64,000 nt of DNA from Gracilaria vermiculophylla (Eukaryota; Rhodophyta; Florideophyceae; Gracilariales; Gracilariaceae): NCBI GenBank assembly GCA_019155205.2, contig JAHNZQ020000004.1, positions 3,128,523 to 3,192,522 of the forward strand, given 5' to 3'. Below, in pieces: positions 46,732-57,427 of the stretch (its first letter is position 1; each line of letters begins with the position of its first letter). Under the pieces are notes generated by a model. It saw only the letters and a program-made list of their open reading frames with translations, was not told the DNA's origin and did no database searches. The position numbers and the translations under genes are program-made.

Positions 46732-46939
46732 ATTATAAATTTATTACAGAACAATTTGTTTGTAATATTTTTTAAAAAAAAAGTTAAAATAAATCAGTAT
46801 AATACTTAAATAAGTACTGATCAGCAATTATCGCTTGAATTTCAAATATATGTATAAACAAACACACATATTATGTGATTAGTTCTTTAGTATTAAATTA
46901 TTTTATTTACATACTTTTTAATTTAAGGAGAATATTTGT

Positions 46940-47458
46940 ATGTTAGATGCATTTGCAAAAGTGGTAGCTCAAGCCGATGCTAGAGGAGAATTCTTAAGTA
47001 ACACACAATTAGATGCTCTAGCAAACATGGTTACTGAAGGAAATAAAAGACTTGACATTGTTAATAAAATTAATTCGAATGCCTCTGCAATCGTTACAAA
47101 TTCTGCGCGTGCATTATTTGCTGAACAACCACAACTAGTTCAACCTGGAGGTAATGCATATACTAATCGTAGAATGGCTGCCTGCTTAAGGGATATGGAA
47201 ATTGTTCTTAGATACGTAAGTTATGCTATGATTGCAGGCGATTCAAGTGTACTAGATGATAGATGTTTAAATGGTTTAAGAGAAACATATCAGGCTTTGG
47301 GTACTCCCGGCACCTCTGTTGCTGTTGCAATACAAAAGATGAAAGAAGCTGCAATAAGCTTAGCAAATGATTCAAGCGGTATAACAATAGGAGACTGTAG
47401 CTCCTTAATTGCTGAATTAGGCGTATACTTTGATAGAGCAGCTGTTGCTGTAGTGTAA
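46940..47458 (+). CDS. cpcB: Phycocyanin beta subunit
   Basis: Rod phycobiliprotein of 172 residues. Bilin cysteines are C82 ([16 protein letters not shown]) and one near residue 153 ([10 protein letters not shown]). A strong AAGGAG site precedes the ATG, and the operon partner cpcA follows 57 bases later. The 208 bases between rpoZ and cpcB presumably hold the operon promoter. Confidence 0.97.
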   Translation: MLDAFAKVVAQADARGEFLSNTQLDALANMVTEGNKRLDIVNKINSNASAIVTNSARALFAEQPQLVQPGGNAYTNRRMAACLRDMEIVLRYVSYAMIAGDSSVLDDRCLNGLRETYQALGTPGTSVAVAIQKMKEAAISLANDSSGITIGDCSSLIAELGVYFDRAAVAVV

Positions 47459-47515
47459 CAATTAATATTCATAAATAAGCCAAAGTTAAAAACCATTAGT
47501 AAGGAATTTTGAATC

Positions 47516-48004
47516 ATGAAAACACCTATAACAGAAGCTATAGCATCAGCTGATAGCCAAGGAAGATTTTTAAGCAACGGTGAACTACAATCAATTAATG
47601 GACGCTACCAAAGAGCATCTGCTAGTTTAGAAGCAGCAAGGTCATTAACAAGTAATGCACAAAGATTAATTACAGGAGCTGCTCAATCGGTTTATACTAA
47701 ATTTCCATTCACAACACAGATGCCAGGACCTACTTACGCATCTAGTGCAATAGGCAAAGCAAAATGTGCAAGAGATATAGGATATTACTTGAGAATGACC
47801 ACATACTGTCTCGTAGTAGGAGCAACAGGACCTATGGATGAATATTTAATCGCAGGATTAGAAGAAATTAACCGTAGTTTCGAATTATCACCAAGCTGGT
47901 ATATAGAAGCCCTACAATATATCAAAAACAGCCATGGTCTTGCAGGACAAGCAGCTAATGAAGCAAATACATACTTAGATTATGCAATTAATGCATTAAG
48001 TTAA
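47516..48004 (+). CDS. cpcA: Phycocyanin alpha subunit
   Basis: Rod phycobiliprotein of 162 residues with the bilin cysteine C84 in [20 protein letters not shown] and the family start [20 protein letters not shown]. Second gene of cpcB-cpcA. Confidence 0.98.
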   Translation: MKTPITEAIASADSQGRFLSNGELQSINGRYQRASASLEAARSLTSNAQRLITGAAQSVYTKFPFTTQMPGPTYASSAIGKAKCARDIGYYLRMTTYCLVVGATGPMDEYLIAGLEEINRSFELSPSWYIEALQYIKNSHGLAGQAANEANTYLDYAINALS

Positions 48005-48042
48005 ATATACTTATAGTTTAATAAATTTATTTCAAAAACAAA

Positions 48043-48070
48043 AATATGTATATATAATTATGTACATATT
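48043..48070 (+). terminator. Hairpin after cpcA
   Basis: AATATGTA (48043-48050) pairs with TACATATT (48063-48070), 38 bases after the cpcA stop. It lacks a following T run, so it may act mainly as a 3'-end stabiliser. Confidence 0.35.
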
Positions 48071-48262
48071 ATCTCATATTTTAAATAAGATCTAATTTTT
48101 TTGTATTACAAGTACTATCATAAAAATATAGAGTAGATCAAATAATATACATATTTTTAAGAATATCAATTAAAATTTTACTTAAAAATCAATAAATACG
48201 ATTAGGATCTTTTTCTTGTTGACAACAAATATTTCTATAACGTTCATTCTTAACTTTATACT

Positions 48263-49798
48263 ATGAAACCTGTTATTTTAACTATTCTTGATGGCTGGGG
48301 ATACTCACAAAAAATCCAAGGAAATGCTATTCTGCTAGCAAATACTCCTACTATGGATAAACTATGGGCAAACTGCCCACATAGCTTACTAGAGGCTTCA
48401 GGACAAGATGTAGGTTTACCTGAAGGACAAATGGGAAATTCAGAAGTAGGGCACACGACCATAGGAGCAGGCAGAATTATTAATCAAGATCTGGTACGTA
48501 TTAATAAATCTATTGAAGATAAATCATTCTTCGATAACGAAATTATTAATAACATATGTCAGAAAATCAAGTATTACACTACAAAACTACATTTGATTGG
48601 ACTTTGTTCTGATGGAGGCGTACATTCTCATATTAAACACTTATTTGCATTACTTGATATAGTAACAAAATACAATATCCAGATTTGCATACATGTTATT
48701 ACAGACGGAAGAGATACTTCGCAGTATAAATCCAAAACTTTTATTAAAGAAATTAATCATTATATTAAAAAATTTGATCGTGTCAATATTTGCACAATTA
48801 GTGGAAGATACTACAGCATGGATAGAGATTGTCGTTGGGCAAGAACAGAAAAAAGTTATAAAACATTGCTTAGCAAGCAATTGGAACTTACCACAGATCC
48901 TGTGTCAATAATAAATGAGTATTATCAACAAAATATATCAGATGAATTCATACCCCCAACTAGGATATACAAAGGAAATATAGAAAATAACGATGGTATT
49001 ATATTTTTTAATTTCAGACCAGATAGAATGCGACAACTAATACAATCGTTTACTAAATGCACATTTAAGGGATTTAAGACAAAACAATTTGAAAGTTTAG
49101 AGATAATCACATTTACAGAATATGATGCTAGTTTAAATATACAAGTAGCATTTCCTCCGAGAAAAAAAATTAATTTTATTGGAGAAGTTGTATCCAAGTA
49201 TGGCTTAAAACAATTGAGACTAGCCGAAACAGAAAAATATGCACATGTCACTTACTTTTTTAACGGAGGTACTGAAGAGCCTTTTCCAGGTGAAGATAGA
49301 CAACTAGTTCCTAGTCCTAAGGTTGAAACATATGATTTGGATCCTGAGATGTCAGCTAGACAATTAACTGAAAATGCAATCAATGCCATAAACAAAAATA
49401 CATATGCATTGATCGTAATAAATTATGCTAATCCAGACATGGTAGGACATACAGGTAATCTAGATGCAACTATTAATGCTATTGAAAAAATTGATGCATG
49501 TATACACAAACTGTGGATAGCATCTCAAAGGATGAATAATACTTTAATAATTACAGCAGATCATGGTAATGCTGATCGTATGATAGACCAATATGATGAG
49601 CCATGTACATCTCACAGCACTAATCCTGTACCATTTATACTAGCTGAAGAATATAGTATTTATAAGAAAAATTTAAGAAACAGAGGTAATTTAGCTGACA
49701 TTGCACCTACCATTCTAGAATTATTAAATTTAGAGATTCCAATTGAAATGAATGGTAAATCTTTATTACAACCACAAACAAAAATCAAATGTAATTAA
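48263..49798 (+). CDS. pgmA: Phosphoglycerate mutase, cofactor-independent
   Basis: Cofactor-independent 2,3-bisphosphoglycerate-independent phosphoglycerate mutase (511 residues) with two manganese sites. The phosphorylated serine lies at about S60 in GQMGNSEVGHTTIGAGR. Metal ligands include HVITDGRD, NYANPDMVGHTG and TADHGNADRM. It connects 3-phosphoglycerate from Rubisco to pyruvate synthesis. Confidence 0.96.
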   Translation: MKPVILTILDGWGYSQKIQGNAILLANTPTMDKLWANCPHSLLEASGQDVGLPEGQMGNSEVGHTTIGAGRIINQDLVRINKSIEDKSFFDNEIINNICQKIKYYTTKLHLIGLCSDGGVHSHIKHLFALLDIVTKYNIQICIHVITDGRDTSQYKSKTFIKEINHYIKKFDRVNICTISGRYYSMDRDCRWARTEKSYKTLLSKQLELTTDPVSIINEYYQQNISDEFIPPTRIYKGNIENNDGIIFFNFRPDRMRQLIQSFTKCTFKGFKTKQFESLEIITFTEYDASLNIQVAFPPRKKINFIGEVVSKYGLKQLRLAETEKYAHVTYFFNGGTEEPFPGEDRQLVPSPKVETYDLDPEMSARQLTENAINAINKNTYALIVINYANPDMVGHTGNLDATINAIEKIDACIHKLWIASQRMNNTLIITADHGNADRMIDQYDEPCTSHSTNPVPFILAEEYSIYKKNLRNRGNLADIAPTILELLNLEIPIEMNGKSLLQPQTKIKCN

Positions 49799-49879
49799 CT
49801 TTTTATAAATATTAAAAATATCAAGGCATAAAGATTATCATTTTCAATTTTTTGAATTTGAATTTATTAAATAAAATAC

Positions 49880-50416
49880 ATGAATATTAACTTATCTAAG
49901 TCATTCAATTACATTATTAATCTACCGTTAAAGAATTTAAATTCATTAAATGAACAAACTTATCATTTGATTCCTCCAGAATGGAAATTTATTCTTATGA
50001 GCGATGGATCATTTACTCAAAATTTAAATTCGTTGACAAAACAAGAAATAATAACTTGTCCAACATATATAAAACACCAGTATATCAATAAACAAATAAA
50101 TATCAGGGAAGTTTATCTACAAGATGATTCAAAAACAAATCTGGCATTTGCAAGATCTAAATGGATATTACAGATAAATAATCAAACATATAACAAGGTA
50201 GATAACAAAGAACCTATAGGGAAATCACTAATTAAAGATCAGGCAGATATTTACAAAGATATACATGAAATATATTATGGATATTCTATATACTTAGAAC
50301 ACATTTTTAATACCGTAGAGCCTATATGGGGTAGAAAATATACTATATATTATGAGTATAAACCTATCACCACTATACAAGAATTTTTTTCTCCTTATAT
50401 AATATCATTTTTCTAA
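49880..50416 (+). CDS. ycf21: Ycf21, chorismate lyase-like protein
   Basis: A 178-residue protein of the chorismate pyruvate-lyase/DUF98 family. Motifs: IPPEWKFILMSDGSFTQNL, NIREVYLQ, then EPIGKSLI and IHEIYYGYSIYLEHIF with WGRKYTIYYEYKPI. Plastoquinone head-group synthesis is a possible role, but activity is unproven for plastid copies. It is co-directional with pgmA and secA. Confidence 0.85.
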   Translation: MNINLSKSFNYIINLPLKNLNSLNEQTYHLIPPEWKFILMSDGSFTQNLNSLTKQEIITCPTYIKHQYINKQINIREVYLQDDSKTNLAFARSKWILQINNQTYNKVDNKEPIGKSLIKDQADIYKDIHEIYYGYSIYLEHIFNTVEPIWGRKYTIYYEYKPITTIQEFFSPYIISFF

Positions 50417-50443
50417 TTTTAATCATTAATCAATATAATAAAT

Positions 50444-53092
50444 ATGCTAAATTTTTTTCAAAAAACTAAGTTAAATAAATTCCAAAATACAATCAACAAA
50501 ATTCGTCAAATAGAAAATATATTAAAGAATTATTCAGATAAACAATTAAAAAAACAAACCATTAAGCTTAAGAGAAGTATCAGCCAAAACTGTGATTTAA
50601 CACAAATATTACCAGAGTCTTTTGCAACTGTTAAAGAAGCAATTAAAAGATCTACAGGAATGAGTTTATTCGATGTCCAATTAATCGGAGGTATTGTATT
50701 ACATCAAGGTAAAATAGCTGAGATGAAAACAGGAGAAGGAAAAACTATTGTGGCTATTACAACAGCCTATCTAAATGCTTTAACTGGCAAAGGTGTACAT
50801 ATTATTACAGTAAACGACTATTTAGCCCAACGAGATTCAGAACTAGCTCGAAAAATTTGTCTATATATAGATTTAACAGTAGGTTTAGTCACACAATCTA
50901 TGAATTATGAAGAAAAAAAACAAGCATATGCTTGTGATATTACATATATTACTAACAGTGAATTGGGTTTTGATTATCTTAGAGATAATATGGCTATAGA
51001 ATTAAAACAAATAGTACAAAGAGGATTTAATTTTGCCATTATTGATGAAGTAGACTCTATATTAATTGACGAAGCCAGAACACCACTTATTATATCTGGT
51101 CCTTTTAGTGTAGAAATAGATAAATATAAAAAATCAACCTTTATTGCCAATATACTAAAAAAAGATTTAGATTATAAAATAGACGAAAAAAACAAAAATA
51201 TCACTTTAACAGAACACGGTATTAGTCAATGTGAAAACATTTTAAATATAGATAACTTATATGACATTAATAATTCTTGGATACAGTACTTGTTAAATTC
51301 TTTAAGAGCAAAAGATCTGTTTTTAAAAAATCAACATTATATTATTAAAAATAACGAAGTAATTATTGTTGATGAATTTACAGGAAGAATAATGCAAGGT
51401 AGGAGATGGAGTGACGGATTACATCAAGCCATCGAATCAAAAGAAAATATTCCTATTCAACAAGAGAATAGGACATTGGCGTCAATTACGTATCAAAATT
51501 TGTTTTTACTGTACGATAAACTATCAGGCATGACTGGTACAGCTAAAACAGAAGAAACAGAATTAGACAAAATATATAATCTTGAAGTCTTAGAAATACC
51601 TACAAATAAAGTATGTAAAAGACAAGACTTACCCGATTTAGTATATAAAACAGAATACAAAAAATGGGAAGCTATAGCAAATGAGTGCTTTGATATGTAT
51701 CATATTGGTCGACCAACACTTATTGGAACAACTAACGTAGAAAAATCTGAATTGCTCGCAAAAATATTAATAGAACTGCAAATACCTTTTAACTTACTTA
51801 ATGCAAAACCAGAAAATGTTTCAAGAGAAGCAGAAATTATCACACAAGCAGGCAGAAGAAAGACAATAACTATATCTACCAATATGGCTGGACGGGGAAC
51901 AGATATTATATTAGGTGGTAATCCGGAAGCTTTATCAAAACTTGCAATGAAATACTATATAGAGAATAAACTAGGAATAGAAAATAAGTATCAATTAAAT
52001 GATATAGAAAATACAATTAAAAATATAATGAACAGCTATTCAGTAAATATACAAAAATTAGATATTTATAACTATGAAAATATAAATCAAGAAAAAATAA
52101 AATATTATATTGATAAAATACTCGAAGATAAACACACTAGAAAAAATGAAGAAGAAAATTTGCAAAAACTTTATTTAGATATATTAAAAATATATAAACA
52201 TATTTGTTACGAAGAAAAACAGAATGTATTAAAATTAGGGGGTTTATATGTAATAGGAACAGAAAGACATGAATCAAGAAGAATAGATAATCAATTGAGG
52301 GGCAGAGCGGGTAGACAAGGAGATGTAGGTACATCACGTTTTTTTTTAAGCTTGCAAGATAATTTACTAAGAATTTTTGGGGGAGATAAAATATCTCAAC
52401 TAATGGAAAACTTAAATATTGATGAAGATACTCCTATAGAATCCATTATTCTAAGTAAAAGTTTAGATTCAGCGCAAAAAAAAGTCGAATCGTATTTTTA
52501 TGACATAAGAAAACAATTATTTCAATATGATGAAGTAATCAATAATCAGAGACAAGCAATGTATGCAGAAAGAAAAAGAATACTAAAATCGAGCTTCACA
52601 AGAGATTGTATCATAGAATATGCAGAAAGCACTATCGATGAAGTATTGATCGCATTTTACCAAGAAGATAGTATAAAAAACAAAAAAGAGATTATAACAA
52701 AAATATATCAATTGTTAAACTTAACTGAAAATTTTGAATTAAATATTTTTTATAATATGAGCTATAAACAAATTCAACAATTTTTATATGAACAACTACG
52801 TATCAGTTATGACCTTAGAGAAAGCTATTTAGAACAATTAAGACCAGGTTTAATTAGAAAATTAGAGAAATATTATTTATTACAACAAATAGATAAAGCA
52901 TGGCAAGATCATCTAGACAAAATGGCTTTACTTAGAGAGTCTATTGGATGGAGAAGCTATGGTCAACAAGACCCTTTAATAGAATATAAAAATGAAGCAT
53001 TTTCTTTATTTATTAATATGGTTACGTATATAAGGCAAACTGTAACATACTTAACCATGCGCTCACGATTGATTATTAACATAAATAATTAA
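50444..53092 (+). CDS. secA: Preprotein translocase ATPase SecA
   Basis: Sec motor ATPase (882 residues) driving proteins through SecY in thylakoids and possibly the inner envelope. It has Walker A AEMKTGEGKTI (about residues 92-102), the DEAD-like IIDEVDSILIDEARTP, the second motor domain STNMAGRGTDIILGG and QLRGRAGRQGDVGTSRF. The C-terminal zinc-binding tail of bacterial SecA is absent, as usual in plastids. A run of nine T at about 52339-52347 is in frame. Confidence 0.97.
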   Translation: MLNFFQKTKLNKFQNTINKIRQIENILKNYSDKQLKKQTIKLKRSISQNCDLTQILPESFATVKEAIKRSTGMSLFDVQLIGGIVLHQGKIAEMKTGEGKTIVAITTAYLNALTGKGVHIITVNDYLAQRDSELARKICLYIDLTVGLVTQSMNYEEKKQAYACDITYITNSELGFDYLRDNMAIELKQIVQRGFNFAIIDEVDSILIDEARTPLIISGPFSVEIDKYKKSTFIANILKKDLDYKIDEKNKNITLTEHGISQCENILNIDNLYDINNSWIQYLLNSLRAKDLFLKNQHYIIKNNEVIIVDEFTGRIMQGRRWSDGLHQAIESKENIPIQQENRTLASITYQNLFLLYDKLSGMTGTAKTEETELDKIYNLEVLEIPTNKVCKRQDLPDLVYKTEYKKWEAIANECFDMYHIGRPTLIGTTNVEKSELLAKILIELQIPFNLLNAKPENVSREAEIITQAGRRKTITISTNMAGRGTDIILGGNPEALSKLAMKYYIENKLGIENKYQLNDIENTIKNIMNSYSVNIQKLDIYNYENINQEKIKYYIDKILEDKHTRKNEEENLQKLYLDILKIYKHICYEEKQNVLKLGGLYVIGTERHESRRIDNQLRGRAGRQGDVGTSRFFLSLQDNLLRIFGGDKISQLMENLNIDEDTPIESIILSKSLDSAQKKVESYFYDIRKQLFQYDEVINNQRQAMYAERKRILKSSFTRDCIIEYAESTIDEVLIAFYQEDSIKNKKEIITKIYQLLNLTENFELNIFYNMSYKQIQQFLYEQLRISYDLRESYLEQLRPGLIRKLEKYYLLQQIDKAWQDHLDKMALLRESIGWRSYGQQDPLIEYKNEAFSLFINMVTYIRQTVTYLTMRSRLIININN

Positions 53093-53131
53093 AATATTCA
53101 TTGCAACAATGATTAGTATGTTTTTTACTTA

Positions 53132-53151
53132 TTATGTCAAACTTGACATAA
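53132..53151. repeat. Palindrome upstream of trnE
   Basis: TTATGTCAAACTTGACATAA is a near-perfect palindrome with a two-base centre, 39 bases after secA and 68 bases before trnE. It could end secA transcripts or bind a regulator; neither is shown. Confidence 0.35.
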
Positions 53152-53218
53152 AGTATAAAATTTATTAATCTAAGTTAATGATAAAATAATGAGTAATCAT
53201 TATAGTTCAACCCATAAA

Positions 53219-53291
53219 GCCCCCATCGTCTAGAGGCCTAGGACATCTCCCTTTCACGGAGGTAACGGGGATTCGAATTCCCCTGGGGGTA
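53219..53291 (+). tRNA. trnE(UUC): tRNA-Glu(UUC)
   Basis: A 73-nucleotide tRNA with acceptor GCCCCCA/TGGGGGT and anticodon loop CTTTCAC (anticodon TTC). In plastids glutamyl-tRNA also feeds tetrapyrrole synthesis, hence chlorophyll and bilins. Confidence 0.96.
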
Positions 53292-53312
53292 TTATTAGTA
53301 CTATAAAAATAG

Positions 53313-54119
53313 TTACTCTATAGTATTTTTTTTACTCATGGAAAATTTTAGTTTTTGACAAAAATCACCTAACGAATCTAGTATATCTTTTGGGAACTTA
53401 CCAACCATATGATTAATCATAGCACTGCCTACAACTATACCATCTATATCCCAACTAATAATTTGAGATACTTGATCAGGACTATTAATACCAAACCCTA
53501 ACATGATTAACTTATCTGTTTTGCTTTTAATAAAAGCAGCTAAGTTCTGAATTTTTAAGTCAAAGTCATCTCTAAAGCCTGTAACACCACAACTACTAAC
53601 TAAATAAATACATCCAGGTGATTTAGATAAAATTAATTGAATTCTGGATTCTGAACTAGTAGGAGCAATAAATAAAATCAACTCCATGCAATATAAATTA
53701 CATAATTCGAGTATATAATCTACTTCTTCTAATGGTAAATCTGGAATAATTAATCCTTTTGCTCCTGCTTGAGACATTTCACGAATAAACTTATCAACAC
53801 CTCTAACCAAAATAGGATTATAATAAGTAAATATAATTATCGGAGAACTTAAATCAGGTACTACTGTTCTTAGTATATATAAAACCTGATCTATGTAAAT
53901 TCCTTGCCTTAGGGCCACTTGAGAAGCTTCTTGTATAATAGGACCATCTGCTAGAGCATCAGAATAAGGTATACCTAATTCTATTAAATCTGCTCCTTTT
54001 TTATCTAACACTTTTAAAGCTTGCATAGATATATTAATATTTGGATAACCAGCTGTAATAAATGGAACTAAAGCGCAAGAAGAATTTTTACTACGTAAAA
54101 AGTTTGTTATTATATTCAT
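53313..54119 (-). CDS. trpA: Tryptophan synthase alpha subunit
   Basis: TIM-barrel alpha subunit (268 residues) cleaving indole-3-glycerol phosphate. The catalytic glutamate E47 sits in KGADLIELGIPYSDALADGP. The aspartate lies in GLIIPDLPLEE, and the phosphate-binding end has VSSCGVTGFR and GIVVGSAMI. The beta subunit is not in the window. Confidence 0.96.
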   Translation of the reverse strand: MNIITNFLRSKNSSCALVPFITAGYPNINISMQALKVLDKKGADLIELGIPYSDALADGPIIQEASQVALRQGIYIDQVLYILRTVVPDLSSPIIIFTYYNPILVRGVDKFIREMSQAGAKGLIIPDLPLEEVDYILELCNLYCMELILFIAPTSSESRIQLILSKSPGCIYLVSSCGVTGFRDDFDLKIQNLAAFIKSKTDKLIMLGFGINSPDQVSQIISWDIDGIVVGSAMINHMVGKFPKDILDSLGDFCQKLKFSMSKKNTIE

Positions 54120-54159
54120 AATTTAATTAGTAGAAGGTAAATAATTAAAGTTAAAAAAT

Positions 54160-54231
54160 TGGGTTGCCCGGGATTCGAACCCGGAACTAATCGGTTAAAA
54201 GCCGAGTACTCTACCATTGAGTTAGCAACCC
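54160..54231 (-). tRNA. trnK(UUU): tRNA-Lys(UUU)
   Basis: A 72-nucleotide tRNA with acceptor GGGTTGC/GCAACCC and anticodon loop CTTTTAA (anticodon TTT). It is intronless: there is no matK intron as in land plants. Confidence 0.96.
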
Positions 54232-54310
54232 TACGTAACCCTATATCAAATAGATAACATAGTCTTTCTATAATATCAAGTTTAAATATTTAAGTAAATC
54301 ATTAAAAATA

Positions 54311-55288
54311 ATGAATTATACTGTGATAATGTCTACTTACTTACATGATAAATTTTTAAGTATCATACTAAAATATATAAAATTAATTAAACCTGTATCA
54401 ATATTAATTGCTTTGTCTGGGGGAAAAGATTCTTTATGCTTAATAAAATTAATCGAAGATTTTAACAATACATATCATCATTTCAATAAAATTGAATATA
54501 TATATATTGATCATCAATGGAGATCTGATTCAAAAAACAATATTAAACATTTACTTAATTATCTAGGATTAAGTAATCATTATTTATATATTTATCAGAT
54601 TCATACAATAGATATTTCAGAATCAAAAATAAGACAAATAAGATATCAAATTATGCTTAGGCATGCAATACAAAATAAACAAGAAATTATTTTAACAGGA
54701 CATAATCAAACAGATCAAGTAGAAACGTTTTTATTAAATTTAATAAGAGGCACGGGACCAGAAGGATTAAATAGCCTACTTTCTGAAAGAAAAGTAAAAG
54801 ACAAAGTTCAGTTAATCAGACCGCTAATTCATATTAAAACGGGAGAGATTCTATGGTTTTGCCGTAAGTTTAACTTACCAATATGGTCAGATAAAACAAA
54901 TTACTTTTACATAAATTCACGTAATCGCGTAAGAAATGAGCTTTTACCTTACTTAAAACAGTATTTTAATCCTAGAATAGAATATAGTATTATTAATTTT
55001 TTGAATATATGCTCTATAGAAAATGAGTATATTAAACAGAATTCTATAAAACTGTATCTTACGAGTCGGCATTCATATTATATAGCTTTAAATTGGAGCA
55101 TTATAGCTAATCAACACTTAGCTTTACAAAAAAGAGTATTACATATATTTTTTTATCATAATTTCAATAAATATTTAAATAATTACATCTTAGAAAAATT
55201 ACTCAAGATTACATATCTAAAGAAAATAGTTATAATATGGGAAAATTTAAAAATCAATATATATAAGAACTGGATTTATATTCAGTAG
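54311..55288 (+). CDS. tilS: tRNA(Ile)-lysidine synthase
   Basis: N-type ATP pyrophosphatase (325 residues; ycf62) that changes C34 of tRNA-Ile(CAU) to lysidine so it reads AUA. The PP-loop SGGKDS is at residues 36-41, with YIDHQWR, LTGHNQTDQVETFLLNLIRG and IWSDKTNYFYINSRNRVRNE. Its substrate may be the split CAU tRNA at 20017-22211. Confidence 0.93.
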   Translation: MNYTVIMSTYLHDKFLSIILKYIKLIKPVSILIALSGGKDSLCLIKLIEDFNNTYHHFNKIEYIYIDHQWRSDSKNNIKHLLNYLGLSNHYLYIYQIHTIDISESKIRQIRYQIMLRHAIQNKQEIILTGHNQTDQVETFLLNLIRGTGPEGLNSLLSERKVKDKVQLIRPLIHIKTGEILWFCRKFNLPIWSDKTNYFYINSRNRVRNELLPYLKQYFNPRIEYSIINFLNICSIENEYIKQNSIKLYLTSRHSYYIALNWSIIANQHLALQKRVLHIFFYHNFNKYLNNYILEKLLKITYLKKIVIIWENLKINIYKNWIYIQ

Positions 55289-55444
55289 TTAAGTAAAGTA
55301 GGCAGATTAGAATTAATGTATAAATTAATATACTGAGAATAATTAATAAGATAAAAGTAATATCTATTTATTGAGTAATATAATTAACTTCAAAAAATAG
55401 TATAATAAAGATTGTATAGCATATATCTAAAGGATAATAAAACT

Positions 55445-55549
55445 ATGATTAATTGGCAAGTTATCGGACAATTAACTTCACTCGCTATGATTGTATTAGT
55501 AGGACCGGCTGTAATCGTTGTATTATCGCTGCGTAAAGGGGACTTATAA
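55445..55549 (+). CDS. psb30: Photosystem II protein Psb30 (Ycf12)
   Basis: A 34-residue single-span PSII subunit, [20 protein letters not shown] and ending SLRKGDL, typical of Ycf12/Psb30 at the PSII periphery. Confidence 0.92.
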   Translation: MINWQVIGQLTSLAMIVLVGPAVIVVLSLRKGDL

Positions 55550-55574
55550 AACAAGTATATTACAGATAAATAAT

Positions 55575-55604
55575 GTGCAGACGAATTACATGGTCAGTCT
55601 GCAT
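55575..55604. terminator. Hairpin between psb30 and ftrB
   Basis: GTGCAGAC pairs with GTCTGCAT (eight pairs including one G-T), loop of 14, 25 bases after psb30 and between two convergent genes. A second short inverted repeat (ATTCAAAATTTGAAT) follows. Confidence 0.5.
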
Positions 55605-55624
55605 TCAAAATTTGAATTTGTGAA

Positions 55625-55975
55625 TTATGTAATATATTCTAATAAAGTATTATTGCTTATTTCTTGATTAATTCCAGCAAATTCACTATCTGCAGACAAA
55701 AATAACATACAATGACATTCTTTTCTTTCTCTCATTGGTACACAAGGACAATTCCAATATGAACTTAAAACTTCTTTGGGTTTATCTTCATAGTGGCGAC
55801 ACGGACATAAAGGAGAACCATATAAATCTTTATGTCTAGCTAACCCTTCTATTACAACAGCTGTTACACTATAATCAGAACAGAAGAAAGTTCCTGTTCT
55901 TTTAGCATAAGCTTCTGAAAACTTACGCATAGCCTCTAAACTATTAGGCATAGATTTAGAATTTATATTTTTCAT
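55625..55975 (-). CDS. ftrB: Ferredoxin-thioredoxin reductase catalytic chain
   Basis: Catalytic beta chain (116 residues) passing electrons from ferredoxin to thioredoxin. The 4Fe-4S and disulfide cysteines lie in FFCSDYS, CPCRHYED, NCPCVPMRERKECHCMLF. ATG 55975 (MKNINSK) is preferred; a GTG at 55984 is possible. trxA is a likely partner in the same window. Confidence 0.95.
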   Translation of the reverse strand: MKNINSKSMPNSLEAMRKFSEAYAKRTGTFFCSDYSVTAVVIEGLARHKDLYGSPLCPCRHYEDKPKEVLSSYWNCPCVPMRERKECHCMLFLSADSEFAGINQEISNNTLLEYIT

Positions 55976-56168
55976 ATATAACACTTACATATAGATAAGA
56001 ATTTATAATTCTGTAATATATTATATTAGCCAGTTAAATTGATGATCATAATACATGATATCATAAATACTAACAAATATTACATTTTGCAATATTTATA
56101 TTATAAAATAAAACAAAAAAGGTATTATTAAACTAATACAATAAAGTTTTTTATATTAATATATTTAT

Positions 56169-56279
56169 ATGACAGCATCTTATTTACCATCTATACTAGT
56201 ACCTTTAGTCGGTATCGTATTTCCTGGCATCAGCATGGCTTTGTTATTCCTATATATTGAAGAAGACAACATATCATAA
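56169..56279 (+). CDS. psaI: Photosystem I subunit VIII
   Basis: A 36-residue single-span protein, [20 protein letters not shown], ending in EEDNIS. It is convergent with the psbE-F-L-J operon. Confidence 0.96.
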   Translation: MTASYLPSILVPLVGIVFPGISMALLFLYIEEDNIS

Positions 56280-56318
56280 AATCTACAATTAAATCTAATC
56301 TAGTTATAAAATTTTCAG

Positions 56319-56348
56319 GCCACCTTTAAATAATCATACAAAGGTGGC
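56319..56348. terminator. Bidirectional terminator between psaI and psbJ
   Basis: GCCACCTTT (56319-56327) pairs with AAAGGTGGC (56340-56348), loop of 12. It is GC-richer than its surroundings and sits between two convergent genes. Confidence 0.75.
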
Positions 56349-56406
56349 TTGAGTATATTTACTGTTTAAACGTAATAATCAATACATGCATCTTATTTAC
56401 TTTGAG

Positions 56407-56526
56407 CTACAATGAAGAACCAATACCAGAGTAAGAACCATATATAAAAATTCCTAAAACTGTGATCACTGCTATACCACCTACTGTAGCAACTAGCCAT
56501 AAAGGAACCCTACCTGTACCTGCCAT
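56407..56526 (-). CDS. psbJ: Photosystem II protein J
   Basis: A 39-residue single-span protein, [20 protein letters not shown], ending [10 protein letters not shown]. Last gene of the psbE-psbF-psbL-psbJ operon. Confidence 0.97.
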   Translation of the reverse strand: MAGTGRVPLWLVATVGGIAVITVLGIFIYGSYSGIGSSL

Positions 56527-56579
56527 TTTTTTATCCTATCCCTAATTATAATATAATATTAATTATACAAATATATTAA

Positions 56580-56696
56580 TTAATTAAAAAAATAACTTGA
56601 AAACAACACTGCAAGTACAAAAATCAGTAATAATCCCCAAAATAGAGAAGTACGATTTAATTCTACAGGCTCTTTATTCGGATTAGGACCGCTCAT
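56580..56696 (-). CDS. psbL: Photosystem II protein L
   Basis: A 38-residue protein, [20 protein letters not shown], ending SSYFFN, near the QA site of PSII. It starts 17 bases after psbF. Confidence 0.98.
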   Translation of the reverse strand: MSGPNPNKEPVELNRTSLFWGLLLIFVLAVLFSSYFFN

Positions 56697-56713
56697 ATTA
56701 TACCTCCTAATTT

Positions 56714-56848
56714 TTATCTTTGAATAAATTGCATAGATGTAATAGCACCTAAAAAAAAGACTGTTGGTATGGCTAATCCATGTATAGCTAACCATCTAAA
56801 AGTAAAAATTGGGTACGATATGGGTTGATTTGAATTACCTCGTGTCAT
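56714..56848 (-). CDS. psbF: Cytochrome b559 beta subunit
   Basis: A 44-residue haem-binding subunit with the ligand histidine in [17 protein letters not shown]. It forms the b559 heterodimer with PsbE. Confidence 0.97.
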   Translation of the reverse strand: MTRGNSNQPISYPIFTFRWLAIHGLAIPTVFFLGAITSMQFIQR

Positions 56849-56877
56849 ATGTATACTATCAATTCCTTATATTTTAA

Positions 56878-57132
56878 TTAAATACCCTTTGTTAAATCTT
56901 CTAGTTCTTGTTTAGCACTAAAACGATCATTAACCAATGGAACTTGTTGACGATCTTGAGTAAAATATTCATTTGGCCTTGGAGTACCAAATACATCATA
57001 TGCTAAACCAGTACTAACAAATAACCAACCAGCAACAAATAAAGACGGTATGGTTATACTGTGAATAACCCAATAACGTATACTAGTAATAATATCAGAA
57101 AAAGGTCGTTCCCCTGTTGATCCCCCTGACAT
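56878..57132 (-). CDS. psbE: Cytochrome b559 alpha subunit
   Basis: An 84-residue haem-binding subunit starting [20 protein letters not shown], with the ligand histidine in [20 protein letters not shown]. First gene of the operon. The 295 bases upstream to the dfr stop (57133-57427) hold no gene I can see; they must carry the operon promoter and contain a GGCACT/AGTGCC inverted repeat about 64 bases apart. Confidence 0.98.
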   Translation of the reverse strand: MSGGSTGERPFSDIITSIRYWVIHSITIPSLFVAGWLFVSTGLAYDVFGTPRPNEYFTQDRQQVPLVNDRFSAKQELEDLTKGI

Positions 57133-57427
57133 ATTAAATACCTCCTACAAGTAAGAATACGAACACTATAATAATATAAAAAAACAAGGCACTATCAATT
57201 ATTAATCATTAAAATTAATAGATAATATATTTAGTACTATTATCAAAACAAGTGCCAGCTAAATCCTAAATCAAAAAGTAAATACTAGTAAACAAAATAC
57301 ATTGAACATATAATTCTTTAAGATCTTTAAGAGACTTTATATTGTAACCATTATAAGTATATTATACTAGTAGAGTAAAGAAATCGAAACAAAAGATTGT
57401 ATATTCTTATAATAAAATTATAAGATC

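Noticed and set aside
48693..48911. Plus-strand out-of-frame open stretch in pgmA (also the minus frames at 48650-48880 and 48925-49251)
   Set aside because: Embedded in a clear phosphoglycerate mutase gene.
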